64,000 nucleotides of DNA, taken from Caulobacter sp. UNC358MFTsu5.1 (GTDB taxonomy: Bacteria; Pseudomonadota; Alphaproteobacteria; Caulobacterales; Caulobacteraceae). The stretch lies in the NCBI RefSeq assembly GCF_000712075.1, contig NZ_JONW01000002.1, forward strand, positions 62,001 to 126,000, given 5' to 3'. The position numbers were made by a program, and so were the translations under genes. Under the pieces are notes generated by a model. That model did not search any database, was not told the DNA's origin, and was given only the letters and a program-made list of their open reading frames with translations. Shown here in pieces: positions 1 to 7,626 of this stretch (positions within the stretch are counted from its first letter, which is position 1; each line of letters starts with the position of its first letter).

Positions 1-138
1 ACTGTCTTAGCGTGATCCTCGCCACGTGGTGTTCTCCTGCAAGCGTGAGTGAATTGGGTCGTTTCTTGTTGTTGGGGCCCGGCGCTGAAGCGCTCTTTGC
101 CCAAGTTTTCCGGACCTCCGTGGTGTCCGTATTTTCGG

Positions 139-167
139 TTCGGCGCGCCCTCCTGAGACGCGCCGAA
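139..167. terminator. Weak hairpin downstream of pgk
   Basis: A 9-bp inverted repeat (TTCGGCGCG / CGCGCCGAA) with an 11-nt loop lies just past the pgk stop codon. It could end the pgk transcript, but no T-tract follows the stem on either strand, so a terminator role is only inferred. Nothing else is recognisable in bases 1-180. Confidence 0.3.
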
Positions 168-180
168 GGGTCGTTTCTCC

Positions 181-1371
181 CTAGATCTCCAGAGCGGCGA
201 CGCCCGGAAGCGTCTTGCCTTCCATCCATTCCAAGAACGCGCCGCCGGCCGTCGAGACGAAGGTGAAATCGCCCGACACGCCCGCGTGGTTCAGGGCCGC
301 CACGGTATCACCGCCGCCGGCGACCGCCACGATCTTACCCCCTTTGGCGAGTTTCGCGGCGTGTTTTGCCGCCGAAACCGTCGCTTCGTCGAACGGAGGC
401 ACCTCGAAAACGCCCAAAGGGCCGTTCCAGATCAGCGTATTGCTCGATTCCATGGCTTCGATAAGACGCTGGGCGCTCTTGGGGCCGGCGTCCAGGATCA
501 GGTCGTCGGGCTGGACCTCGGACAGCTCGCGGGTCTCGGCGTCGACGCCGGGCGCGACCTTCTTGGCCACCACCACGTCGATCGGCAGCAGCAGCTCGCA
601 GCCGCTCTTCTCGGCCGTGGCCATGATCTGGCGCGCGGTGTCGGCCAGGTCCTTCTCGCAGAGCGATCCGCCGACGTCGTGGCCCTGGGCGTACAGGAAG
701 GTATTGGCCATGCCGCCGCCGATGGCCAGGCGGTCCAGCTTGGCGACCAGGTTGTTGAGCAGGTCGAGCTTCGTCGAGACCTTGGAGCCGCCGACGATGC
801 CCAGCACGGGCTTCCTCGGATTGCCCAGGGCCGAATCCAGCGCTTCCAGCTCGCGCTGCATGGCCAGGCCCGGATAGGCCGGCAGGATCTTGGCCAGGCC
901 CTCGGTCGAGGCGTGGGCGCGGTGGGCGGCGCTGAAGGCGTCGTCGACATAGAGGTCGCCGTTGGCGGCCAGGGCCTTGGCGAAGTCGGGGTCGTTCTTC
1001 TCCTCGCCGGCGTGGAAGCGGACGTTCTCCAGCAGGGCCACGCCGCCGTTCTCCAGGCCGTTCACCACCTTGGCGGCTTCGGGACCGACGCAGTCCGACG
1101 CGAAGGCGACTTCCTGCTCCAGCAGCTTGCCCAGCGGCTCGGCCACGAAGGCCAGGCTCATCTCCGGCACAACCTTGCCCTTGGGGCGGTCGAAGTGGGC
1201 CAGCAGGATCACCTTGGCGCCCTTCGTCGACAGGTAGTGGATGGTGGGAAGGGCCGCGCGCAGGCGGGTGTCGTCGGTGATCTTCCCGCCGTCGACGGGC
1301 ACGTTGAAGTCCACCCGGACCAGGGCGCGCTTGCCGGCGAGATCGGCGGTGTCGAGGGTGCGGAAGGGCAT
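181..1371 (-). CDS. pgk: Phosphoglycerate kinase
   Basis: Cytosolic glycolytic enzyme that transfers phosphate from 1,3-bisphosphoglycerate to ADP. The N-terminal RVDFNVP motif, the LLAHFDRPKG segment and the C-terminal AVAGGGDTVAAL nucleotide-binding loop are all present. The 396 residues are full length for the family. I chose the ATG at 1371 (MPFRTL). A GTG at 1386 would add five residues and overlap the stop of the upstream membrane protein as GTGA; neither start has a convincing ribosome binding site. The gene reads in the same direction as gap, with one small membrane-protein gene between them, so a shared glycolytic transcription unit is plausible. Confidence 0.97.
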   Translation of the reverse strand: MPFRTLDTADLAGKRALVRVDFNVPVDGGKITDDTRLRAALPTIHYLSTKGAKVILLAHFDRPKGKVVPEMSLAFVAEPLGKLLEQEVAFASDCVGPEAAKVVNGLENGGVALLENVRFHAGEEKNDPDFAKALAANGDLYVDDAFSAAHRAHASTEGLAKILPAYPGLAMQRELEALDSALGNPRKPVLGIVGGSKVSTKLDLLNNLVAKLDRLAIGGGMANTFLYAQGHDVGGSLCEKDLADTARQIMATAEKSGCELLLPIDVVVAKKVAPGVDAETRELSEVQPDDLILDAGPKSAQRLIEAMESSNTLIWNGPLGVFEVPPFDEATVSAAKHAAKLAKGGKIVAVAGGGDTVAALNHAGVSGDFTFVSTAGGAFLEWMEGKTLPGVAALEI

Positions 1372-1382
1372 GACGGGATCAC

Positions 1383-1745
1383 TCACATGGGATTGCAGGC
1401 GTAGGACATGCTGGAAGCCAGGTAGGCGACCAGCACGAACGCCAGAAAAGGGATGGCGGCGAACGCCAGATGAATCGGCCGGCTGCGGACGGACAGCGCG
1501 TAAAGCGACCAGAGCACGACCCAGGCCACGGCGAGGCCCAGCGCGGCCCAGCGGGAGGGGGCGGCTTCCGGCGCCCAGGCCAAGGGTATGAACCTCGGAT
1601 TGGGGCCGAGGCTGGCTCGTCCCAGCCAGTAGCAGACCGGAGCGACCAGGCCGCCCCCCAGGATGCTCGTCACGGTCAGCAGGACGACGGCGACCCAGGG
1701 GCGGGCCCTGGTGAAGATCGTCTGGCTGGCGGCGGCGCTGGGCAT
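1383..1745 (-). CDS. Small integral membrane protein, unknown function
   Basis: A 120-residue protein with about three hydrophobic segments: one near residues 14-35, one in the middle (ALGLAVAWVVLWSLYALSV) and one close to the C-terminus. I recognise no domain. The ATG at 1745 has AAGGA five bases upstream and is preferred to the ATG at 1781, which would add 12 residues with no evident ribosome binding site. The gene sits between gap and pgk in the same direction and its stop lies within 15 bases of the pgk start, so it is probably translated with pgk. There is no evidence for a role in glycolysis. Confidence 0.65.
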   Translation of the reverse strand: MPSAAASQTIFTRARPWVAVVLLTVTSILGGGLVAPVCYWLGRASLGPNPRFIPLAWAPEAAPSRWAALGLAVAWVVLWSLYALSVRSRPIHLAFAAIPFLAFVLVAYLASSMSYACNPM

Positions 1746-1781
1746 CGTGGTCCTTGGCTGAGGCCGGCGTGCGCCGGTCAA

Positions 1782-1814
1782 AGGAAACCCCCGCGCCTCG
1801 GAGAGGGCGGGGGC
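1782..1814 (-). terminator. Intrinsic terminator after gap
   Basis: Read on the minus strand just after the gap stop codon there is a 7-bp stem CCCCCGC / GCGGGGG with a 12-nt loop, followed by TTTCCTTT. This resembles a rho-independent terminator with a short, interrupted T-run. It probably separates gap from the downstream membrane protein and pgk at least in part. Confidence 0.6.
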
Positions 1815-1827
1815 TTGGAAGGCTGAC

Positions 1828-2835
1828 CTAGAGGAACTTCGCCATCTCGAGAGCGGTGTCGCTCATGCGGGTCGCGAAGCCCCATTCGTTGTCGTACCAG
1901 CTGAGCACGCGGACCAGCTTGCCCTCGATGACCTGGGTCTGGGGCAGGGCGGCCGTCGAGCTGGCGGCGATGTGATTCATGTCGTGCGAGACCAGCGGGT
2001 CCTTGGTGGTGAACAGCACGCCGTTCATCGGGCCGTCGGCGGCGGCCTGCAGGGCGGCGTTGACCTCGTCGACCGTGGTGTCGCGCGACGGCACGACCTT
2101 CAGGTCGATAACCGAGACGTTCGGGGTCGGGACGCGGATCGAGCTGCCGTCCAGCTTGCCCTTCAGGGCCGGCAGCACCAGGCCCAGGGCCTTGGCGGCG
2201 CCGGTCGAGGTGGGGATCATGCTCAGGGCCGCGGCGCGGGCGCGGTAGAGGTCCTTGTGCATGGTGTCCAGCGTGGGCTGGTCGCCGGTGTAGCTGTGGA
2301 TCGTGGTCATGTAGCCACGCTCGATGCCGGTCAGGTCCTGCAGCACCTTGGCCACCGGGGCCAGGGCGTTGGTGGTGCACGAGCCGTTCGAGACGATGAT
2401 GTCGTCGGCGGTCAGGGTCTCATGGTTGACCTTGTAGACGATGGTCTTGTCGGCGCCGTCGGCCGGGGCCGAGACCAGCACGCGCTTGGCGCCGGCTTCC
2501 AGGTGCAGGGCGGCCTTGTCGCGGGCGGTGAAGATGCCCGTGCACTCGAACGCGATGTCGACGTTCAGTTCCTTGTGCGGCAGGTCCTTCGGGTCGCGGA
2601 TGGCCGTGACCTTGATCTTGCCCAGGCCGACGTCGATCCAGTCCTCGCCCGAGGTGACGACGCCCGGGAAGCGGCCGTGGACGCTGTCGTAGCGCAGCAG
2701 GTGGGCGTTGGTCTCGACCGGGCCCAGATCGTTGATGGCGACGACCTCGATGTCGCGGCGCGCATGTTCGGCGATGGAACGCAGGACGAGACGTCCGATC
2801 CGGCCGAAGCCGTTGATGGCGACGCGAATGGCCAT
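1828..2835 (-). CDS. gap: Glyceraldehyde-3-phosphate dehydrogenase, type I
   Basis: Cytosolic NAD-dependent enzyme that oxidises glyceraldehyde-3-phosphate to 1,3-bisphosphoglycerate, the substrate of Pgk. The N-terminal Rossmann motif INGFGRIGR (residues 7-15) and the active site SNGSCTTN with catalytic Cys153 are intact. The 335 residues match the usual length. The start ATG at 2835 has AGGAGA upstream. The gene is divergent from zauP-zapA. A terminator follows it and pgk lies further downstream in the same direction. Confidence 0.98.
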   Translation of the reverse strand: MAIRVAINGFGRIGRLVLRSIAEHARRDIEVVAINDLGPVETNAHLLRYDSVHGRFPGVVTSGEDWIDVGLGKIKVTAIRDPKDLPHKELNVDIAFECTGIFTARDKAALHLEAGAKRVLVSAPADGADKTIVYKVNHETLTADDIIVSNGSCTTNALAPVAKVLQDLTGIERGYMTTIHSYTGDQPTLDTMHKDLYRARAAALSMIPTSTGAAKALGLVLPALKGKLDGSSIRVPTPNVSVIDLKVVPSRDTTVDEVNAALQAAADGPMNGVLFTTKDPLVSHDMNHIAASSTAALPQTQVIEGKLVRVLSWYDNEWGFATRMSDTALEMAKFL

Positions 2836-3064
2836 GAGGTCTTTCTCCTAACGAGCGTTCGGCCGAGGCGACCGACGTTACCTTGATTTTGCAGCGCGTT
2901 TTGCGGGGCGGGGCGGGGAAGTCAACCCCAAGAAACCTGCGCGAGCGCTCACATAGGATGACCTATTGTTATCCGCACCGTTTCATCGCCCAATTGTCGC
3001 CATGGCGGGTGGCGAAGCGGACCGCAGTCTATATGTTGCGACGCATGATTTTGGGACGATGCCG

Positions 3065-3460
3065 ATGACCCCGGGCGAAGGTAACGCCCTCGAACTGGCC
3101 GCGCGCCGCCTCGAGCGCGCCGTCAGCCAGCTGGAACAGAAGATCGCCGCCGAGCGCGCGGCGCGTCCGGCCGCGCCCGTTTCGGGCGAGCCGGGGCTGT
3201 TCGACGGCGACGCCGAAGCCGAGTCCAAGGCCGCGCGCCTGGCGCTGGACCTGGAGGCCGCCCGCGCCCGGGAGAAGGCGCTGGAGGAAGCCGGCGAGCA
3301 GGCCTCCGAGGCCCTGGGCCGCGCCATCGCCGAGATCCGCGCCGCCCTGGGCGACGAGAGCCTGATCACCGAAGGCGTCCACGACGACGACGAGGAAGAG
3401 GACTACGGCGACGACGGCGCCGATCTCTTCCCCGAGGATCGTTCGGAAAGGGAGGCCTGA
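3065..3460 (+). CDS. zauP: ZauP, coiled-coil partner of ZapA
   Basis: In Caulobacter the coiled-coil protein encoded directly upstream of zapA (ZauP) acts with ZapA to focus the cytokinetic Z-ring. This 131-residue product fits: two long charged, heptad-like stretches (LELAARRLERAVSQLEQKI, then a run of Ala, Arg and Glu at about 55-105) and a very acidic C-terminal tail (DDDEEEDYGDDG). It ends three bases before the zapA start, so the two are cotranscribed and probably coupled. Start choice: the ATG at 3065 has GGGACG well spaced upstream; an in-frame ATG at 3059 is the alternative. The identification rests on position and coiled-coil character. Confidence 0.8.
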   Translation: MTPGEGNALELAARRLERAVSQLEQKIAAERAARPAAPVSGEPGLFDGDAEAESKAARLALDLEAARAREKALEEAGEQASEALGRAIAEIRAALGDESLITEGVHDDDEEEDYGDDGADLFPEDRSEREA

Positions 3461-3463
3461 GCC

Positions 3464-3790
3464 ATGGCCCAACTGACCATCCAGGTGAACGGCCGGCCCT
3501 ACACCGTCGGCTGCGAGGACGGGCAGGAAGCCCACCTCCTGGAGATCGCCCGCCTGTTCGACCGCCAGGTCCGCCAGGTCAGCCAGGACGTCGGCCAGCT
3601 GGGCGAGACCCGGCTGTTCCTGATGGGCGCCCTGCTGCTGGCCGACGAGCTGTCGGACCTGAAGCTGCGCCTGGCCCATGCCCAATCCGAGCTGGCCCGC
3701 CTGCAGACCGAACAGACCCGGGTAGAGGTCCGGGCCATCAAAGCCCTGGACGCGGCGTCCGAGAAGATCGAGGCCCTGGTCCAGGGCTGA
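3464..3790 (+). CDS. zapA: Cell division protein ZapA
   Basis: Small cytosolic protein that binds and bundles FtsZ filaments. The N-terminal globular segment (VNGRPYTVGCEDGQEAHL, then LARLFDRQV-like residues) is typical, followed by a C-terminal coiled coil from about residue 55. Its 108 residues match the family. GGGAGG lies upstream of the ATG. It pairs with zauP. In many proteobacteria zapA is followed by 6S RNA and 5-formyl-THF cyclo-ligase; here both occur but about 3 to 4 kb downstream, after several intervening genes. Confidence 0.92.
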   Translation: MAQLTIQVNGRPYTVGCEDGQEAHLLEIARLFDRQVRQVSQDVGQLGETRLFLMGALLLADELSDLKLRLAHAQSELARLQTEQTRVEVRAIKALDAASEKIEALVQG

Positions 3791-3880
3791 CGGCCTCCGG
3801 CCACCCTGGCCGGAATGCGCCTATCCCCGTCGGCATAATTGTGCTTGCCTCCAGCGCAATCTCGAGATGTGGAGGCGCCG

Positions 3881-4159
3881 GTGGGACAGAAGACGTTCAC
3901 CTATCCGCGTGAGTTTTCCCTCGACGAGCTGAGCGAGGCGATCGCGGCCGACGAAGCCGGCGTCGGCAAGCTGGTCGGCCTCAATCGGCCCTTCGAGGGC
4001 AGCGTGGCGACCTTCGAGTACGGCGAGGGCCATCCGGAGAAGGGCGTGCGCCTCGTCCCCGCCGCCGGCGGCGTGCCGAAGGGCCACGCCAAGGTCTGCG
4101 AAGGCCAGGTCTGGGCCGCCGGCCAGGCCCAGACCGTGATCGCGGTGCGGGCCGACTGA
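3881..4159 (+). CDS. Hypothetical protein, 92 residues
   Basis: A soluble acidic-to-neutral protein with no signal peptide or membrane segment and no domain I recognise. The GTG at 3881 is chosen because GGAGG sits seven bases upstream; a longer frame from a TTG at 3839 would place that ribosome binding site inside the gene. The sequence (TFTYPREFSLDELSEAIAAD) suggests a compact alpha/beta fold. It follows zapA in the same direction with a 90-base gap and converges on the deacetylase gene. Confidence 0.7.
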   Translation: MGQKTFTYPREFSLDELSEAIAADEAGVGKLVGLNRPFEGSVATFEYGEGHPEKGVRLVPAAGGVPKGHAKVCEGQVWAAGQAQTVIAVRAD

Positions 4160-4202
4160 CCCCAGGCTTGGCGGGCGAGACTGGGCGAGCCAGGCTGGGC
4201 GG

Positions 4203-5012
4203 CTAAGGCGTGGCGGCGCCGACCTTGGTCACGTGGTCCATGACCTGCTGGAACGGCGCGACCCAGATGTCGGGGTTCCGCTTGAGGTGATCCAGCAGCT
4301 GCTGGTGCGCTTGCGCCGAGACCTCGAGATAGTCGCCGCCCACGCCATGGAACTGCAGCACGCCCAGCCCGCCGGCCGCACGCACGCGTTCCACATAGGC
4401 GATCAATTGCGCGCCGTCGGGATGATCGACGGGGCCCCAGCTGGGCACGTCCAAGGGATCTAGCGACGCGGCGTCGGTGATCACCGACCGGTAGGCGTCG
4501 CCGCCGGTCCGCGCATAGCGGATCAGGCCGGAGGTCCGCAGACCGCCGCGATAATCCTCGCCGCCGACCAGGCTCTGGCTGCACGGATAGGCGTAGGTCC
4601 GCGCGGTCAGGCCGTCGATGCCGAACAGCACGGCGTTCATCACCCCGATCTCGGCCAGCATCGACTGCGTGTCGTAGGTTTCGGTCACATGGTGCTCGGC
4701 GCGGGGCAGCATGGCGCGCGGGCAGGGATGGTTCACCGAGTGGTTGCCCAGCTCGTGGCCGCTCTTCGCCGCCCGCCGCCATCGCAGCATCTCGGCCGGG
4801 GTCAGGCTGTCGGCGTCCAGGAAGAAGGTCCCCTTCAGTCCGGCCGCGTCCAGCTGCGGGATCGCGACGTCCAACTGCGAGGGCATGGCGTCGTCATAGG
4901 TCAGGACGATGGCCGCGCGCTTGCCCTTCGGCCAGGCGAAGGCGCCCTGGGCGGCGGCCGGTCCCGCGGCGGCCAGCGCCCAGGCCAGGGCGGCGAACAG
5001 GACCAGGCGCAT
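4203..5012 (-). CDS. Secreted polysaccharide deacetylase (NodB fold)
   Basis: Predicted periplasmic carbohydrate esterase family 4 enzyme that would remove acetyl groups from a polysaccharide. An N-terminal signal peptide (LFAALAWALAAAGPAAAQG) leads into the NodB domain, with TYDDA as motif 1 (usually TFDDG; Asp40/Asp41) and HSVNHP as the metal-binding motif 2 (His91 and His95). The ATG at 5012 is preferred because GGAG lies six bases upstream; an ATG at 5024 would add four residues. Substrate unknown. It lies downstream of the aminotransferase on the same strand with a 38-base gap. Confidence 0.85.
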   Translation of the reverse strand: MRLVLFAALAWALAAAGPAAAQGAFAWPKGKRAAIVLTYDDAMPSQLDVAIPQLDAAGLKGTFFLDADSLTPAEMLRWRRAAKSGHELGNHSVNHPCPRAMLPRAEHHVTETYDTQSMLAEIGVMNAVLFGIDGLTARTYAYPCSQSLVGGEDYRGGLRTSGLIRYARTGGDAYRSVITDAASLDPLDVPSWGPVDHPDGAQLIAYVERVRAAGGLGVLQFHGVGGDYLEVSAQAHQQLLDHLKRNPDIWVAPFQQVMDHVTKVGAATP

Positions 5013-5050
5013 GCTTTTCTCCATCCCCCGACCCCGACGGCCGTCGGGGC

Positions 5051-6175
5051 CTAGTCGTCCAACAGTTCAGCCAGGATCGCCAGCCCCCTCTCGGCCGCCT
5101 CGGGGTCGGCTAGGCTGAAGTTCAGCCGGATCGTCGGCGAGGCGCCGCCCTCGGCCAGGAAGTGGCTGCCGGGGGTGAACAGCACGCCGCGCTCGACGGA
5201 GCGTTTCAACAGGCGCTCGACGTCGGTCCCTTCGGCCAGGGTCAGCCAGAAGAACAGGCCGCCGGGCGGCAGCGACCACGAGGCGTTGTTGCCCAGGTGA
5301 CGGGTCAGGGCGTCGGCGAAGGCGTCGCGCTTCCGGCGATAGAGGGCGGCGACCTGGTCCATCCGCTCAGCCCGGCCCGGGTCGTTCAGATACTGCAGCA
5401 CCATCCACTGGCTGAGCCGGTTGGTGTGCAGGTCGGCCGCCTGCTTCAGCTGGACCAGCAGCGGGAACAGGTCGGGCGAGGCGGTCAGGTAGCCCAGGCG
5501 CAGGCCAGGGGCGACGGTCTTGGAGAACGAGCCCTGGTAGATCCACGATCCGCCCGTCATGCCGGCGCAGGCCGGGCGACGCTCGCACGGCTCGTAGACC
5601 AGGTCGCGATAGGGATCGTCCTCGAACAGGATCACGTCGCTGGCCCGGCAGGCGGCCGCCATCGCCGCGCGCTCGTCAGCGGTCCAGCAGTGGCCCGACG
5701 GATTCTGGAAGGTGGGGATGACATAGGCCATCGACGGCGGCGCTTCGCCCCAGCCGGCGCCGGGGCTCGACCGGTCGATGATCCCGAACCGCGCGCCGTA
5801 GAAGCGGAACACCTGCAGGGCGGCCAGATAGGCCGGCGACTCCACGGCCAGGGTCGTGCCGGCGTCGACCACCAGCTTGGCGGCCAGGTCGATGCCCTGC
5901 TGCGAGCCGGACAGCACCATCACCCGGTCGGCCTCGGTGTCCAGGCCCAGGGCGGCCAGGTCCCGGGCGATCCGCGCGCGCAGGGCCGGCTCGCCCTCGG
6001 TAGGGCCGTATTGCAGCAGGTCGCGCGGCGGCGGGGGCAGGTCCAGCCCCGCGAAGGTCTCGGGCGAGGGCAGGCCGCCGGCGAACGAGATCATGCCCGG
6101 GCGCTGCGACACGTTGAGCATGTCGCGCACCGGCGAGGGCCTGATGTCCGAACTCCGCACCGACAGCCGCGCCAT
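5051..6175 (-). CDS. PLP-dependent aminotransferase, class I/II (LysN/MocR-type catalytic domain)
   Basis: A fold-type I aminotransferase of 374 residues, similar to the 2-aminoadipate and aromatic aminotransferases that share the catalytic domain of MocR regulators but lack the DNA-binding domain. YGPTEGEPALR, the FEDDPYRDLVYE segment and the PLP lysine motif SFSKTVAPGLRLGY (Lys219) are all present. GGGAGG precedes the ATG. It is divergently transcribed from a MarR-type gene across an 83-base region holding two matching inverted repeats, so it is probably the regulator's target. The actual amino donor is not predictable. Confidence 0.88.
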   Translation of the reverse strand: MARLSVRSSDIRPSPVRDMLNVSQRPGMISFAGGLPSPETFAGLDLPPPPRDLLQYGPTEGEPALRARIARDLAALGLDTEADRVMVLSGSQQGIDLAAKLVVDAGTTLAVESPAYLAALQVFRFYGARFGIIDRSSPGAGWGEAPPSMAYVIPTFQNPSGHCWTADERAAMAAACRASDVILFEDDPYRDLVYEPCERRPACAGMTGGSWIYQGSFSKTVAPGLRLGYLTASPDLFPLLVQLKQAADLHTNRLSQWMVLQYLNDPGRAERMDQVAALYRRKRDAFADALTRHLGNNASWSLPPGGLFFWLTLAEGTDVERLLKRSVERGVLFTPGSHFLAEGGASPTIRLNFSLADPEAAERGLAILAELLDD

Positions 6176-6204
6176 CGCCGACCTCCCTCAACATTCCAAA
6201 CAGC

Positions 6205-6219
6205 GTCAAACACCTTGAC
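6205..6219. promoter_or_regulatory. Candidate MarR operator, copy 1
   Basis: GTCAA-N5-TTGAC inverted repeat in the divergent promoter region between the aminotransferase and marR-type genes. The same half-sites with the same spacing recur at 6253-6267, 48 bases away. Two identical palindromes at a divergent regulator/target promoter are the usual arrangement for a MarR repressor. Binding is inferred. Confidence 0.55.
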
Positions 6220-6252
6220 CTATCGACACCATGAGCCGACGCATCCTAAAGT

Positions 6253-6267
6253 GTCAACATGGTTGAC
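6253..6267. promoter_or_regulatory. Candidate MarR operator, copy 2, over the regulator start codon
   Basis: Perfect inverted repeat GTCAAC-ATG-GTTGAC; the three central bases are the start codon of the MarR-type gene. It shares half-sites and spacing with 6205-6219. Occupancy here would block transcription or translation initiation of the regulator itself, consistent with autorepression. Confidence 0.6.
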
Positions 6268-6699
6268 CTGGATGATCCTGCCCTATCTGACGACCTGCAT
6301 GAGGCGATAGAGCAATTCTATTTCGCCTATCGCGGATTCACGGACCGTCCTGACCGGATTCTCGAAAGGCGCGGGTTAGGCCGTGTGCACCATCGCATCC
6401 TCTATTTCATCGGCCGGCGGCCCGACGTTTCGGTGCGCGGCCTGCTGGACCTGCTGGCCGTCAGCAAGCAGGCCCTGAACGCGCCGCTGCGCCAGCTGAT
6501 GGAGATGGGCCTGGTCGGGGCCGAGGCCGGGGTCGAGGATCGCCGGGTCAAGAACCTGCGCCTGACGGCGTCGGGCCGGAAGCTGGAAGCCGAGCTCACC
6601 GAGGCCCAGACGCGCCACCTGCGGGCGGCCTTCGACCGGGCGGGGGCGGAGGCCCACGCGGGCTGGACGGCGGTGATGGCGGAGCTGGTGAAGGGCTGA
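6259..6699 (+). CDS. MarR-family transcriptional regulator
   Basis: A 146-residue winged-helix regulator. The segment VSVRGLLDLLAVSKQALNAPLRQLMEMGLV is the recognition helix-turn-helix, followed by the EDRRVKNLRLTASG wing. Proteins of this family are dimers that release DNA on binding a ligand, often an aromatic acid. No Shine-Dalgarno sequence is visible before the ATG, so the mRNA may be leaderless. It is divergent from the aminotransferase and probably represses it and itself through the repeats at 6205 and 6253. Ligand unknown. Confidence 0.88.
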   Translation: MVDLDDPALSDDLHEAIEQFYFAYRGFTDRPDRILERRGLGRVHHRILYFIGRRPDVSVRGLLDLLAVSKQALNAPLRQLMEMGLVGAEAGVEDRRVKNLRLTASGRKLEAELTEAQTRHLRAAFDRAGAEAHAGWTAVMAELVKG

Positions 6700-6706
6700 G
6701 GCGCAC

Positions 6707-6823
6707 CCGCTTGCCCCCGCCTGACCGCTTCGCGGTCTGTCCGCCCCCATAGGGGGCGGAGCCTCGCGCTCTTCCCCCTCCGGGGGAAGACGATCGCGAA
6801 GCGATCCGTAGGGGGCAAGTGCG
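6707..6823 (-). repeat. Palindromic intergenic repeat, family A, copy 1
   Basis: A 117-nt GC-rich element that begins and ends with complementary CTTGCCCCC / GGGGGCAAG ends and contains internal hairpins. Its reverse complement matches the elements at 31185-31304 and 49066-49185. It lies between the MarR gene and 6S RNA. Confidence 0.8.
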
Positions 6824-6885
6824 ACAAGGTCCCCACTGGTATTCGTGACCCCGAACGCCTATCTTCACCAGCGGCGGGTCTGCTG

Positions 6886-7030
6886 TGGCCCTCGTCGAAG
6901 ATTTCTATTCCCAGGGACCTTAATCTCTCTATCGGGACCTGTTCCCTCCCGTGGCCGTGGCTGCGGGAACACGGGGCCCACCTGTAACTTACAGGTTCGA
7001 GTGGATTGAAACGTCTTCACGGTTCTTCAC
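6886..7030 (+). ncRNA. ssrS: 6S RNA
   Basis: 6S RNA mimics an open promoter and sequesters sigma70 RNA polymerase in stationary phase. The closing stem is visible: bases 6893-6911 (CGTCGAAG...TATTCC) pair almost throughout with 7004-7022 (GGATTG...CTTCACG). The apical part has CCCACCTGTAACTTACAGG, a short hairpin matching the conserved apical 3' region of alphaproteobacterial 6S, and a second pairing between GTTCCCTCCCGTG and CGGGAAC. The zapA-6S-5-formyl-THF-cyclo-ligase association common in proteobacteria supports the call. End points are approximate to about 10 bases. Confidence 0.75.
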
Positions 7031-7090
7031 GGCGCCGCCACCTTCCCCCATTCTCATCCGATCCCGAACGCCTCGGCGCGTGAGGTCCGC

Positions 7091-7609
7091 ATGGAAAAGA
7101 GCACGGACAGGACTGGGGCCCTGCTGGGCAGCGCGCTGTTCCTGGTCGTCGCCCCCGGCGTGGTGGCGGGGCTGGTTCCGTGGTGGCTGAGCGGCTGGCG
7201 GTTCGCGCCGCCGCTGCTGGGCCTGGAGGCCGGGCGCTGGCTGGGCGGGGCGCTGATCCTCGTCGCCGCGCCGGTGCTGCTGGAGGCCTTCGTCCGCTTC
7301 GCCCTGGAGGGCCGGGGCACGCCCGCGCCGGTCGCCCCGACCAAGATGCTGGTGGTGGGCGGCGCCTACCGCTTCGTGCGCAACCCGATGTACGTGGCCG
7401 TCGTGAGCCTGATCCTGGGCCAGGCGCTGCTGCTGGGCCAGGCCGTGCTGCTGGCCTATGGCGCGGCGGCCTGGCTGACCATGCATCTGTTCGTGGTGTT
7501 CTACGAAGAGCCCCGGCTGCTGGGCGACTACGGCCAGGACTACGAGACCTTCCGCCGCCACGTGCCGCGCTGGCTGCCGCGCCTGCGCCCCTGGCGGCCC
7601 GCCGCCTGA
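7091..7609 (+). CDS. Membrane methyltransferase, isoprenylcysteine carboxyl methyltransferase family
   Basis: A 172-residue integral membrane protein with about four to five transmembrane segments. The family signature is clear: the YRFVRNPMYVAV segment and the C-terminal YEEPRLLGDYGQDYETFRRHV. Family members methylate isoprenylated cysteines or phospholipids, or are uncharacterised in bacteria; the substrate here is unknown. The stop is 17 bases before the cyclo-ligase start on the same strand, so the two are probably cotranscribed, downstream of 6S RNA. Confidence 0.82.
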   Translation: MEKSTDRTGALLGSALFLVVAPGVVAGLVPWWLSGWRFAPPLLGLEAGRWLGGALILVAAPVLLEAFVRFALEGRGTPAPVAPTKMLVVGGAYRFVRNPMYVAVVSLILGQALLLGQAVLLAYGAAAWLTMHLFVVFYEEPRLLGDYGQDYETFRRHVPRWLPRLRPWRPAA

Positions 7610-7626
7610 GGTGGCAGAGGATAGCC

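Noticed and set aside
12..266. 84-codon frame at the window start
   Set aside because: Arg/Ser-rich product, no ribosome binding site, and it runs over the pgk 3' end on the opposite strand.
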